64,000 bases of DNA from NCBI RefSeq assembly GCF_042665525.1, contig NZ_JBHTCQ010000002.1, positions 620,001 through 684,000 on the forward strand, given 5' to 3'. The stretch is from Allobogoriella alba. Its GTDB lineage: Bacteria > Actinomycetota > Actinomycetes > Actinomycetales > Actinomycetaceae. The translations under genes and the position numbers were made by a program. Shown in pieces: positions 9,548-17,817 of this stretch (position 1 is its first letter; every line of letters starts with the position of its first letter). Below the pieces are notes generated by a model that saw only the letters and a program-made list of their open reading frames with translations, ran no database searches and had not been told where the DNA came from.

Positions 9548-11853
9548 GCGAGACGGCCACCCGCGAGGAGGGCGTCCTCGGTCTGCTGCGCCGCCGCTGG
9601 ATCGACATCGGCGTCGTGCTGGCGCTGGTCCTGGCGGCCCACACGCCGCTGCTGCCGGTGTTCGGCACGGTGCGGCTCGTCGTCACCGTGGTCGTGGCCG
9701 CGCTGGTGGGGACCGCCATCGCGGTTGTCGGTGCGGCGCGCCGTTGGGGTCCGCTGCCGATGCTGGGCACGCTCGTCGTCGTCTTCGCCGCGCTGTCCGC
9801 GCTCGGCGCGCCACAGACCGCCCTGGCCGGCATCGTCCCGACCCTGGAGACCCTGGGGGCCGTCGGGCAGGGCGTCGTGACGTCCTGGAAGGACGTCGTG
9901 ACGATCCTCCCGCCGCTCGGCCCGAGCCGGAACATGCTCACCGCGCCGTACGTGCTCGCGCTCGTCTCGTCCTGCGTCGCCGGCACGCTGGCCCTGCGGA
10001 CCCGGCGGGTGGTGTGGGCCCTGATCCCGCCCGCCGTCGTCCTCGTGGGCGCGATCCTGCTCGGCACGATCGACGTCACCACCGCGATGCCGCTGGGACT
10101 CGGCATGGCCGCCGTCGCACTGGTCTGGGGGAGCTGGCGCACCGGGCGCCTGCACACCAACCGCTGGGCCGGCGTGGCGGCGCTGGTCGTCGTCGGTCTC
10201 GTTGCCGGCACCGGAGCCGGGCTGCTGGCACCCCGGGAGGGTCGGCTCGTGCTGCGCGAGTACGTCCAGCCGCCCCCGGACCTGCACGACTACCCGAGCC
10301 CGCTCGCCGGCTTCCGCGAGCACGTCAAGGACCATCGCGACGAGGCGATCATCACGGTCGACGGCCTGCCCGACGGCGCACAGGTCCGGCTGGCGACCCT
10401 CGAGGAGTACGACGGGACCCGGTGGGCGGTCGCGGATCCGGAGTCCGGCACGGGCGAGTACCTGCGCATCGGTGACCGGATCGAGCCGACCCTCACCGAC
10501 GGGCTGCACCGCGCCAGGATCACCATCGGTGCCTACGACCAGGTCTGGGTGCCGACCGTCGGCCAGCCGTACGACCTCGACTTCGCCGGGCCGCGTGCCG
10601 ACATGCTCGCGCGCGACTTCTACTTCAACCGCGCCACCGGCACGGGCCTGACCACCGCCGGGCTGCGTGAGGGCGACACGTACGAGGTCCTCGCCGCGGT
10701 CCCGCAGGTGCCCAGCGACACCGCGCTCGAGGGGGCTCCCCTGGCCGAGGTGAGCCAGCCGGAGACGATGCCGCCCGACGTCATCACCGCGGTGGGGCAG
10801 ACGATGGCGGGTGACGCCAGCACTCCGATCGCGCGTATCCGCGCGGTGGAGCAGGCCCTGCAGCAGGGATACTTCTCTCACGGGCTCGAGGGCGAGGCGC
10901 CCTCCCTGGCCGGCCACGGCGCGGCACGTCTCGACTCCCTCCTCGGCGGTGACGACCCGATGGTCGGCGACGAGGAGCAGTACGCCGCCGCGATGGGCCT
11001 CATCCTGCCGTCGCTGGGGATCCCGGCGCGCGTGGTCATGGGCTTCGAGGTGCCGCAGGGCAGCGAGGGCGACGTCGAGCTGACCGGGGACGACATGTCC
11101 GCCTGGGTCGAGGTGCCCTTCGAGGGCCACGGCTGGGTGCCGTTCTACCCGACGCCGGACGAGGACCGGATCTGGCAGGACGAGGAGACCATCCCGCAGA
11201 GCATCCCGCAGCCGCAGGTCCTCCAGCCGCCGCCACCGGCCCAGGAGCCGCCCGACGCACCTCCGTCCGACCGGCAGGACGTCGACATCGAGGACGACGA
11301 GCAGGAGGAGGAGACCAACATCCCGATCGCCGTGTACATCGTGCTCGGCGGCCTCGGGCTGCTGCTCCTCCTCATGCTGCCGCTCCTGGTGATCGTGCTG
11401 GTCAAGGTCCGCCGTAGCCGCAGACGACGCCTGACCGGGCCGGCCTGGGCGCGGTTCGAGGGCGGCTGGGCCGAGTTCCTCGACACGGCGACCGACCTCG
11501 GCGTGGACGTCAGGAGGACGGCGACACGCACCCAGGCCGCACGTGAGGTCGTGGCGGCGCTGGCCGCGCCCGTGGCGAAGGGACGCCGGAGGCGCGCACC
11601 CGCGCCGGTGGACGCCTCGCAGGCCGGAACGGAGTCGCTGGCCGCCGGCGCCGACCACAGCACGTTCGGTCCCGTCGTGCCGGACGACGGCGGGGCGGCA
11701 CGCTACTGGAACGAGGTCGACACCTCGCTCGGGTCGCTGCGCAACGCGGTGGGCGGTCGGCGGTGGTGGCGCGCCCGCGTCTCCACCCGGTCGCTCGGCA
11801 AGGCCAGACGACAGCAGGAGCGCGCGGCCCGCGCGCGGCGAAACCGCAGGTGA
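9544..11853 (+). CDS. Transglutaminase-like membrane protein, catalytic triad lost
   Basis: The product has 769 residues. About six membrane segments occupy the first 220 residues. An extracytoplasmic domain contains a transglutaminase-like core (about 440-545), and a last membrane helix at about 590-620 precedes a basic cytoplasmic tail. The core keeps the fold signature (QYAAAMGLILPSLGIPARVVMGF, AWVEV, GWVPFYPTP). The catalytic Cys position reads GDEEQ (Glu), the His before AWVEV is Ser, and the Asp before PT is Tyr. It is therefore probably not an active transglutaminase. It is coupled to DUF58 by a four-base overlap and belongs to the MoxR operon. A structural or peptidoglycan-binding role is inference. 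Confidence 0.85.
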   Translation: MSETATREEGVLGLLRRRWIDIGVVLALVLAAHTPLLPVFGTVRLVVTVVVAALVGTAIAVVGAARRWGPLPMLGTLVVVFAALSALGAPQTALAGIVPTLETLGAVGQGVVTSWKDVVTILPPLGPSRNMLTAPYVLALVSSCVAGTLALRTRRVVWALIPPAVVLVGAILLGTIDVTTAMPLGLGMAAVALVWGSWRTGRLHTNRWAGVAALVVVGLVAGTGAGLLAPREGRLVLREYVQPPPDLHDYPSPLAGFREHVKDHRDEAIITVDGLPDGAQVRLATLEEYDGTRWAVADPESGTGEYLRIGDRIEPTLTDGLHRARITIGAYDQVWVPTVGQPYDLDFAGPRADMLARDFYFNRATGTGLTTAGLREGDTYEVLAAVPQVPSDTALEGAPLAEVSQPETMPPDVITAVGQTMAGDASTPIARIRAVEQALQQGYFSHGLEGEAPSLAGHGAARLDSLLGGDDPMVGDEEQYAAAMGLILPSLGIPARVVMGFEVPQGSEGDVELTGDDMSAWVEVPFEGHGWVPFYPTPDEDRIWQDEETIPQSIPQPQVLQPPPPAQEPPDAPPSDRQDVDIEDDEQEEETNIPIAVYIVLGGLGLLLLLMLPLLVIVLVKVRRSRRRRLTGPAWARFEGGWAEFLDTATDLGVDVRRTATRTQAAREVVAALAAPVAKGRRRRAPAPVDASQAGTESLAAGADHSTFGPVVPDDGGAARYWNEVDTSLGSLRNAVGGRRWWRARVSTRSLGKARRQQERAARARRNRR

Positions 11854-11862
11854 GCGGAGCGG

Positions 11863-11878
11863 TGGGGAGTACTCCCCA
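11863..11878. promoter_or_regulatory. Perfect 16-bp palindrome, second copy of the cluster operator
   Basis: TGGGGAGTACTCCCCA is a perfect palindrome lying 10-25 bases after the transglutaminase-like stop codon and 77 bases before the chosen start of the membrane FHA gene. It matches 884-901 at every position of the 16-base core except the central two. A -10-like TAGGAA follows at 11913-11918. The spacing resembles that at the first copy, which supports shared regulation. Confidence 0.6.
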
Positions 11879-11955
11879 TGGCGGGTGCGCGACAGCGGCG
11901 CCCCGCGACCGGTAGGAACGTACCGGCGGGTCCAGTGGCAGCGGGGAGGAAGCAG

Positions 11956-14019
11956 GTGCCGTTCGTTCCTCCGGTCGCACGGACCTATCTCACCGCGGCC
12001 ACGGTCGAGGACCCGTCGTCATCGAACGACACGCTCGCACCGCTGAGACGGGAGGCGCTGGACGTCCTCGACGGGGCGTTCCGGTCGCGGGCGCGTCTGG
12101 TGGTGGGGGCGCTGGCCTGGGCGCTCGGCGTCGTGGCGGCCGTGCTGGGGGCGGTCGCGTACGAGGCGTGGCGGCGGCAGGCCGGTGACCCCGCCGTCCC
12201 GTGGCTCGCTGGGGGAGCCGCGGTGACGGCGCTCGGCGCGCTCGTGCTGGGGGTCGCCGTCGTGCGTGCCGGGAGCATCCTCTCGCGCGCGATGGCGCGC
12301 TGGCTGGCGACCGGCAGGGGCTGGCGTGGCGGAAGTGACCCGGGCAGCGGGCTCGCGGTGCGGGCCGGTCTCGGCCTGGCCGCGCTCGCCACGGCGACCG
12401 GCGCGTTCGTCGGGCTCGGCCTGGAGGCACTCTCCGGCGTGCAGGGTGCCGCGATGCTCACCGACAAGACGTACCAGGGGCAGGCCGCCCTGAGGACAGG
12501 CGGAGCAGTGCACGTGCCGTCCCTGCTGGTGATCGCCACGATCGGGGCGGCGACGGGGATCGCGGCCGCGTGCCTGCTGTCCGGCGCGCACCGCATCCGA
12601 ACCGCCGCCTGGCATCCGGCTCCGGTGCTCGCGGAGCCGGGGGGCGACGCCGACGCCGGAACCGGGCAGACTGCATCCATGCTGTTCGTGCCAACCGCGG
12701 CCCGCGTCTACCTCGCGCCGGGAGACTACCGGCGTGACTGGGCGACGTACGGCTCGATGACCATCCGGCGCCAGTCCGCCCTGCGCACCCTGCTGCCCGC
12801 CTACACCGATGTCGCCCGGTTCGGCGTCGGAGTCCTCGCGTGGGCGGTCGGCCTGTTCGCGATCGCCCTCGTGCGGGCCGGGCTCGCCGGGACCACGGTG
12901 CTCGGTGTCGGCGGCACGGTGGCGCTCGTCGTGGGAGCGGTCCTGGCGGTCCTCGGCGTCGGCACGGGCGCGATGGTGGTGCTGGCCGGGTCCCGGCTCG
13001 CGCGCGCCCTGGCCCTGTGGGCCATGCTGCCGCAGCTGGTTGACCGCGACGGCAACCGCCTGCCCCCGGGAGCGCCGGTCCCGGCCGGCGGCGCGGGTTC
13101 GGGTGCCCCGGCGGGAGCCCTCGTGCCGCGGCTCGTCGGTGCCGTCGTGGCCGCCGCCGTGGCGGTGTGGTGGACGGTCGGCGTGGTGCGGGACCTCGGG
13201 ACGGCGCTCGAGCCGTACGCCGGCGGTGCCGATCTCGGGGTGGCGGCGGTGGCCGTCGTCGGCGGAGTGATCGCCTGGAGCGCCGCGGTGACCAGCGCGC
13301 TCGGGTGGTACCGCGTCCACGCGGCACTGACCGGTCGGAGCGGGCCCCGCCAGCTCGCCGCGGCGCTGCGCGAGCTGCACGGGCCGGCGAGGACGTCCGA
13401 GGGCACGGCGACGTCGGCCTATGCGCCCGAGACGGGATACCAGCAGGGGTGGGACCAGCAGCAGGGGTGGGACCAGCAGCAGGGGTGGGGCCAGCAGCAG
13501 GGGTGGGACCAGCAGCAGGGGTGGGACCATCAGCAGGGGTGGGGCCAGCAGCAGGACTGGGGCCAGCAGCAGGACTGGGGCCAGCAGCAGGCGCAACCGG
13601 CGGTGCCCGAGGCCGACGTGGCGCCGCACCGCTCCGAGGTGCCACAGGTCCGCGTCGACGGCCGGCTCCTCGGACCCGGGACGAGCCTGGTCGGGCGTTC
13701 CCCTGCCGCACGGGACGGTGAGCACGTGGACCAGACCCTCGCCGTCGAGGACCGCACACTGTCCAAGACCCACCTGACCGTCCGGGTGGGCGTCGACGGC
13801 GTCTTCGTCACCGACCGTGCGTCGACCAACGGCACCACCCTCGTGACCATGGACGGCGAGCAGCGGCTCGAGCCGTGGCAGGAGACCCTCGTCCCGCTCG
13901 GTGCCCGGGTACGCGCCGGCGCCACGGTGCTGAGCGTCGCCGCGAGCGAGCCCGACACGCTCGACCGTGCCGCGGACGTGGACGAGACGATCATGCGCCC
14001 GGACCGGCGTGAGGCATGA
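11956..14019 (+). CDS. Duplicated membrane domain protein with Gln/Trp repeats and C-terminal FHA domain
   Basis: I place the start at GTG 11956, behind GGGGAGGA (11943-11950), giving 687 residues. The alternative ATG at 11878 lies inside the operator palindrome. The N-terminus FVPPVARTYLTA matches an internal FVPTAARVYLAP near residue 238; each copy is followed by similar pairs of membrane helices, so the membrane part is an internal duplication. A low-complexity stretch of QQGWDQ hexapeptides (about 496-545) links it to a canonical FHA domain (LVGRS, LSKTH, STNGT). FHA domains bind phosphothreonine, so a Ser/Thr kinase substrate or partner is likely. The precise role is unknown. Confidence 0.82.
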   Translation: MPFVPPVARTYLTAATVEDPSSSNDTLAPLRREALDVLDGAFRSRARLVVGALAWALGVVAAVLGAVAYEAWRRQAGDPAVPWLAGGAAVTALGALVLGVAVVRAGSILSRAMARWLATGRGWRGGSDPGSGLAVRAGLGLAALATATGAFVGLGLEALSGVQGAAMLTDKTYQGQAALRTGGAVHVPSLLVIATIGAATGIAAACLLSGAHRIRTAAWHPAPVLAEPGGDADAGTGQTASMLFVPTAARVYLAPGDYRRDWATYGSMTIRRQSALRTLLPAYTDVARFGVGVLAWAVGLFAIALVRAGLAGTTVLGVGGTVALVVGAVLAVLGVGTGAMVVLAGSRLARALALWAMLPQLVDRDGNRLPPGAPVPAGGAGSGAPAGALVPRLVGAVVAAAVAVWWTVGVVRDLGTALEPYAGGADLGVAAVAVVGGVIAWSAAVTSALGWYRVHAALTGRSGPRQLAAALRELHGPARTSEGTATSAYAPETGYQQGWDQQQGWDQQQGWGQQQGWDQQQGWDHQQGWGQQQDWGQQQDWGQQQAQPAVPEADVAPHRSEVPQVRVDGRLLGPGTSLVGRSPAARDGEHVDQTLAVEDRTLSKTHLTVRVGVDGVFVTDRASTNGTTLVTMDGEQRLEPWQETLVPLGARVRAGATVLSVAASEPDTLDRAADVDETIMRPDRREA
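13441..13590 (+). repeat. Eight tandem 18-bp repeats encoding QQGWDQ-type hexapeptides
   Basis: Eight consecutive 18-base units (consensus CAGCAGGGGTGGGACCAG) run from 13441 to 13584, followed by a partial CAGCAG. They encode QQGWDQ, QQGWGQ, QQGWDH and QQDWGQ variants. The array is in frame, inside the linker between the membrane part and the FHA domain, so copy-number change would lengthen or shorten the linker without a frameshift. The near-identical units suggest recent slippage expansion. Confidence 0.9.
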
Positions 14020-14038
14020 CGCGCGGGTGCGCTAGGCT
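14010..14038 (+). promoter_or_regulatory. leuA promoter
   Basis: TGAGGC (14010-14015), a 17-base spacer and TAGGCT (14033-14038) lie directly before the leader peptide. The GTG of the leader begins 8 bases after the -10, so the leader mRNA is probably leaderless. Confidence 0.5.
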
Positions 14039-14045
14039 CGGCGGC

Positions 14046-14090
14046 GTGAGTCACCTGCTGCTCCTTCGTTGCCGCGGCGAGGCCAGATAG
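14046..14090 (+). CDS. leuA leader peptide
   Basis: A 14-codon frame starting with GTG encodes MSHLLLLRCRGEAR and stops at TAG. Four consecutive leucine codons (CTG CTG CTC CTT, 14055-14066) are the hallmark of leader peptides before leuA in actinobacteria, where leucine-dependent attenuation has been predicted by comparative genomics. A TAGGCT -10 box ends 7 bases before the GTG, so translation can start at the 5' end of the transcript. It stops 61 bases before leuA. Confidence 0.85.
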   Translation: MSHLLLLRCRGEAR

Positions 14091-14144
14091 CAAGCCGGCC
14101 CCTCGTCGCGGCGGTCGTCGTGCCCGGCACACCAGCGACGAGGG
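14071..14144 (+). promoter_or_regulatory. leuA: Mutually exclusive leader hairpins upstream of leuA
   Basis: Segment 14101-14112 can pair with 14071-14082 inside the leader peptide (12 pairs including one G-U). Alternatively its overlapping part 14100-14109 can pair perfectly with 14135-14144, which borders the leuA ribosome binding site (AGGGAG, 14141-14146). Ribosome position on the leucine codons should decide which forms. The simple model predicts the ribosome binding site is hidden when the ribosome stalls, so the true switch may include a further pairing or pseudoknot. Confidence 0.55.
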
Positions 14145-14151
14145 AGACCGA

Positions 14152-15915
14152 ATGAAGACGCAGCACCACATCACGTCCCAGCGCCCGTCCGGCATGCCGA
14201 TCGGCAAGTACCGGGCCTTCGCCGACAACCCGGCCGTCAATCCCGGACTGTCCGACCGCACCTGGCCGGACCGGCGCATCACCCGCGCACCGCGGTGGCT
14301 GTCCACCGACCTGCGGGACGGCAACCAGGCCCTGGTGGAGCCGATGAACGCCGAACGGAAGCGCCGCATGTTCGACCTCCTCGTGCGGATGGGCTACAAG
14401 GAGATCGAGATCGGCTTCCCGGCCGCCTCCCAGACGGACTTCGACTTCGTCCGGTCGCTCGCGGAGGAGGGCGCCGTCCCGGACGACGTCACCGTCTCGG
14501 TCCTCACCCAGGCCCGCCCCGAGCTGATCCACCGCACCATCGACTCCCTGGTCGGCATGCGGCAGGCGAACGTCCACCTGTACAACGCCACCGCGCCGGT
14601 CTTCCGCGACGTCGTCTTCCACAACGACCGGGAGGCCACCCAGGAGCTGGCCGTCGCGGGCACGCGGGAGGTCGTCGCCTACGCCGAGAAGGTGCTGGGC
14701 GAGGACACCGTGTTCGGGTACCAGTACAGCCCGGAGATCTTCGTCGACACCGAGCTGGAGTACGCCCTGCAGGTGTGCGAGGCAGTCATGGACGTCTGGC
14801 AGCCCGAGGACGGACGGGAGATCATCCTCAACCTGCCCGCCACGGTCGAGCGCGCCACCCCGAACCTCTACGCCGACCAGATCGAGTGGATGAGCCGGAA
14901 CCTGAGCCGGCGCGAGCACGTCGCCCTGTCACTGCACCCGCACAACGACCGCGGCAGCGGGGTGGCGGCCGCCGAGCTCGGCCTGCTGGCCGGCGCGGAC
15001 CGCATCGAGGGCTGCCTCTTCGGCCAGGGCGAGCGGACCGGCAACGTCGACCTGGTCACCCTGGGGCTGAACCTGTTCAGCCAGGGCATCGACCCGATGA
15101 TCGACTTCTCGGACATCGACGAGGTCCGGCGCACCGTGGAGCAGTGCACCCAGATGGACGTCCATCCCCGCCACCCGTACGGCGGCGACCTGGTCTACAC
15201 GTCCTTCTCCGGCTCGCACCAGGACGCCATCAAGAAGGGATTCACCGCCCGCGCGGAGCGGGTGGCCGCCGCGGGTGGCGAGGAGTCCGCCGTCGTGTGG
15301 GACCTGCCGTACCTGCCGATCGACCCCAAGGACGTCGGCCGCACGTACGAGGCGGTCGTCCGGGTGAACTCCCAGTCCGGCAAGGGCGGGGTCGCCTACC
15401 TGCTGTCCTCGACCCGTCACCTCGACCTGCCGCGACGGCTGCAGATCGAGCTCTCCGGCATCGTCCAGAAGCACACCGACGCGTACGGCGGCGAGATCGA
15501 CGCCGAGAAGCTGTGGTCGATCTTCGCGGACGAGTACCTGCCCCACACCGCCGCCATGGGCCTGGAGCCCTGGGGCCGCTTCGCGCTGGAGGGCACCACG
15601 CTCACCAGCGGCGGCGAGGGCGGCGAGGCCGTCCTCACGGTGACGGTCGTCGACGACGGGGAGCGGAAGGTCCTCGCCTCCACCGGCAACGGCCCGATCG
15701 ACGCGTTCGTCAGCGCTCTGCAGGAGACCGGCGTCGAGGTCGCCGTCCTGGACTACGCCGAGCACGCGCTCTCGGGCGGCGAGGACGCCACCGCGGCGTC
15801 CTACGTCGAGTGCGCCGTCGACGGTCAGGTGCTGTGGGGCGTCGGGATCGACCCGTCCACGATGACCGCGTCGTTCAAGGCGATCGTCTCCGCGGTCAAC
15901 CGCGCCGTGCGGTAG
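14152..15915 (+). CDS. leuA: 2-isopropylmalate synthase
   Basis: LeuA condenses acetyl-CoA with 2-ketoisovalerate, the first committed step of leucine synthesis, in the cytoplasm. The 587-residue length fits the actinobacterial form. The N-terminal TIM barrel shows the catalytic RDGNQAL motif at about 55-61, the metal-binding HPHNDRGS segment and FGQGERTGN. The C-terminal part carries the LeuA regulatory (leucine feedback) domain. The ATG follows AGGGAG by five bases. A leader peptide with four leucine codons and alternative hairpins lies directly upstream, indicating leucine-responsive control. Confidence 0.97.
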   Translation: MKTQHHITSQRPSGMPIGKYRAFADNPAVNPGLSDRTWPDRRITRAPRWLSTDLRDGNQALVEPMNAERKRRMFDLLVRMGYKEIEIGFPAASQTDFDFVRSLAEEGAVPDDVTVSVLTQARPELIHRTIDSLVGMRQANVHLYNATAPVFRDVVFHNDREATQELAVAGTREVVAYAEKVLGEDTVFGYQYSPEIFVDTELEYALQVCEAVMDVWQPEDGREIILNLPATVERATPNLYADQIEWMSRNLSRREHVALSLHPHNDRGSGVAAAELGLLAGADRIEGCLFGQGERTGNVDLVTLGLNLFSQGIDPMIDFSDIDEVRRTVEQCTQMDVHPRHPYGGDLVYTSFSGSHQDAIKKGFTARAERVAAAGGEESAVVWDLPYLPIDPKDVGRTYEAVVRVNSQSGKGGVAYLLSSTRHLDLPRRLQIELSGIVQKHTDAYGGEIDAEKLWSIFADEYLPHTAAMGLEPWGRFALEGTTLTSGGEGGEAVLTVTVVDDGERKVLASTGNGPIDAFVSALQETGVEVAVLDYAEHALSGGEDATAASYVECAVDGQVLWGVGIDPSTMTASFKAIVSAVNRAVR

Positions 15916-15936
15916 TTCTCTGCCAGGATCAGCGGC

Positions 15937-17049
15937 ATGGCGGTGAGGCAGGGGGACCCGGTGGTGCGCGACTGGCGCCTGCCGGCGGCCTGGGAGGCCC
16001 AGCAGAGCACGGATGTCTTCGGCGACGGCGGGCCACCCCTGTTCGTCGACGCCTGGGACGTCATGGCGCCGCCCGGCGGCGCGGTGACGGTCGCGGTCTG
16101 CACGGAGGAGATGCCGGGCGGCACCCCCGACCGGCGCCCACCCACCCTGCTGCTCGAGCGCCGTGCCCTGCGGGTGTCGGCCGCCGAGGCCCGCCGGCGG
16201 CTCGCCGACCCCCGACGCGCCGACCCCGGGATGTCCTCCGGACCGAGCCACCGGGTGGTCGAGGGGAGGTACGGCCCGGTCGCGGTGCTGTGCAGCCGCC
16301 CGTGGGGGATGAGCAGCGGCCCGGACGTCCGCGTGGTCGCCGTGGTCGTGCCCGCGGGATCGCGTGACGCCGTCGTGCTGACCTTCACCTGGGACGACGA
16401 GCACGGGATGGAGGGCCTCGAGGCCCTCGCCGCGCGCACCCTTGACGGCCTGGAGCTGGTCCTCGAGCAGCACCCCGGCGAGCCCGGGCCCGGCCGGGCG
16501 GGAGCGCCGCGCGGGCACGGCGCGGAGTTCCCGCCGCAGCACTGGGTGGGGACGTGGAACGCGGGCCTTCCGGGCAGGGTGGCGGCGCGCGTGACCGCCG
16601 CGGTCCGGCTGGTGCTCGGCGGGACGGGCTTCGCCCGCGCCTGCTGGCTGACCTGGCTGCTGCTCGCCGTGGCCGCCCTGGCGCCGCTGTTCCTGGCGGG
16701 CACCCCGGCGGCGGGGATCGCCCTGGGGGCGGTGGCCGTCCTCGGCTCGGTGCTGCCGCTGCTGCTCGCCTGGCGGTCCTGGACGCTGCTGCACGGGCTG
16801 GTCACCGACGTCGGGTCCGTGCCCGAGGCGCGGCCTCCCGACGCCCTCACCAGGCCCACCGGCCTCTGGTACTACCTCGCGACGGCGCTGCTGCTCGCCG
16901 TCGTCGTGCACGGCTCGATCCTGTCCTCCACGCACGTGCGGGACGTCGGGGCGCTCGTCGTGTGGGTGGTCGTGCACGTCGCGCTCGTGGCGGCGGAGTG
17001 CGGCCGTGACCTGGCGCCCTGGCTCCGGCAGCGCCTTGCGGCGCGGTAG
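15937..17049 (+). CDS. Hypothetical membrane protein
   Basis: I do not recognise this 370-residue protein. The first 210 residues look soluble and globular (VVRDWRLPAAWEAQQS, LTFTWDDEHGMEGLEALAARTLDGLELVLEQ). The C-terminal part has about four membrane helices (CWLTWLLLAVAALAPLFLAG, IALGAVAVLGSVLPLLLAW, YLATALLLAVVVHGSIL, ALVVWVVVHVALVAAE). A CAGGAT -10-like box (15924-15929) lies seven bases before the ATG with no ribosome binding site, so it is probably leaderless and separately transcribed from leuA. It precedes recO by 36 bases. Confidence 0.75.
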   Translation: MAVRQGDPVVRDWRLPAAWEAQQSTDVFGDGGPPLFVDAWDVMAPPGGAVTVAVCTEEMPGGTPDRRPPTLLLERRALRVSAAEARRRLADPRRADPGMSSGPSHRVVEGRYGPVAVLCSRPWGMSSGPDVRVVAVVVPAGSRDAVVLTFTWDDEHGMEGLEALAARTLDGLELVLEQHPGEPGPGRAGAPRGHGAEFPPQHWVGTWNAGLPGRVAARVTAAVRLVLGGTGFARACWLTWLLLAVAALAPLFLAGTPAAGIALGAVAVLGSVLPLLLAWRSWTLLHGLVTDVGSVPEARPPDALTRPTGLWYYLATALLLAVVVHGSILSSTHVRDVGALVVWVVVHVALVAAECGRDLAPWLRQRLAAR

Positions 17050-17085
17050 ACGCGTGGATCGTCGTCCGGCTGGGATGATGGACCG

Positions 17086-17817
17086 GTGAAGCTCTACCGG
17101 GACGAGGCCGTGGTGCTGCGCACCCACAAGCTCGGGGAGGCGGACCGGATCATCACCCTGCTCACCCGCGAGCACGGCCAGGTCCGGGCGGTCGCCAAGG
17201 GCGTGCGGCGCACCACGAGCAAGTTCGGGGCGCGGCTGGAGCCCTTCGGCGTGATCGACGTCCAGCTGCACCACGGCCGCAACCTCGACACGGTCACCCA
17301 GGTGGAGACGATCGCTCCGTACGGCCGCCCGATCGGCGTCGACTACGGCCTGTACACCGCCGCGACCGCGATGGCCGAGACGGCGGCTCGGCTGACGGAG
17401 ATCGAGCGGGAGCCCGCCCCGCAGCAGTACCTGCTGCTGGTCGGCGCGCTGCACGCGCTGTCCACCCGTCGGCACGCCGCGTCCCTGGTGCTGGACTCCT
17501 ACCTGCTGCGTGCCCTGGCCGTGGCGGGGTGGGCGCCGAGCTGCTACGACTGCGCGCGGTGCGGGGCGGACGGGCCGCACCGGGCCTTCAACGCGGCTGC
17601 CGGCGGTGCCATGTGCGCCTCCTGCCGTCCGCCCGGGTCCGCCTCGCCCGCGCCCGAGACGATGGATCTCCTCGGCGCGCTGCTCTCGGGGGAGTGGGAC
17701 GTCGCCGACGGCTCGGACGAGCGCCACCGCTCGGAGGCCTCCGGCCTGGTCGCGGCGTACCTGCAGTGGCACCTGGAGCGGCAGCTCCGTTCGCTCAGGA
17801 TGGTCGAGCGGGCATGA
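17086..17817 (+). CDS. recO: DNA repair protein RecO
   Basis: RecO loads RecA onto SSB-coated single-stranded DNA in the RecFOR pathway. The 243-residue product has the N-terminal OB fold (YRDEAVVLRTHKLGEADRII, LLTREHGQVRAVAKG) and a C-terminal zinc finger (CYDCARCG and CASC, about residues 153-187). The GTG start sits six bases after a GATGAT box (17074-17079), consistent with a leaderless transcript. The stop overlaps the uppS start by four bases (ATGA), so the two are coupled. Confidence 0.95.
   Translation: MKLYRDEAVVLRTHKLGEADRIITLLTREHGQVRAVAKGVRRTTSKFGARLEPFGVIDVQLHHGRNLDTVTQVETIAPYGRPIGVDYGLYTAATAMAETAARLTEIEREPAPQQYLLLVGALHALSTRRHAASLVLDSYLLRALAVAGWAPSCYDCARCGADGPHRAFNAAAGGAMCASCRPPGSASPAPETMDLLGALLSGEWDVADGSDERHRSEASGLVAAYLQWHLERQLRSLRMVERA

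Noticed and set aside
11878..11955. ATG 11878 as start of the membrane FHA gene
   Set aside because: The ATG overlaps the operator palindrome and has no ribosome binding site. GTG 11956 has a strong one and matches the internal duplication.
13441..13590. CRISPR-like array
   Set aside because: The repeats are 18 bp, contiguous, without spacers and in frame within a gene.
14929..17772. 947-codon minus-strand frame across leuA, 15937 and recO
   Set aside because: It crosses three well-supported plus-strand genes. It is a product of high G+C with no recognisable motif.
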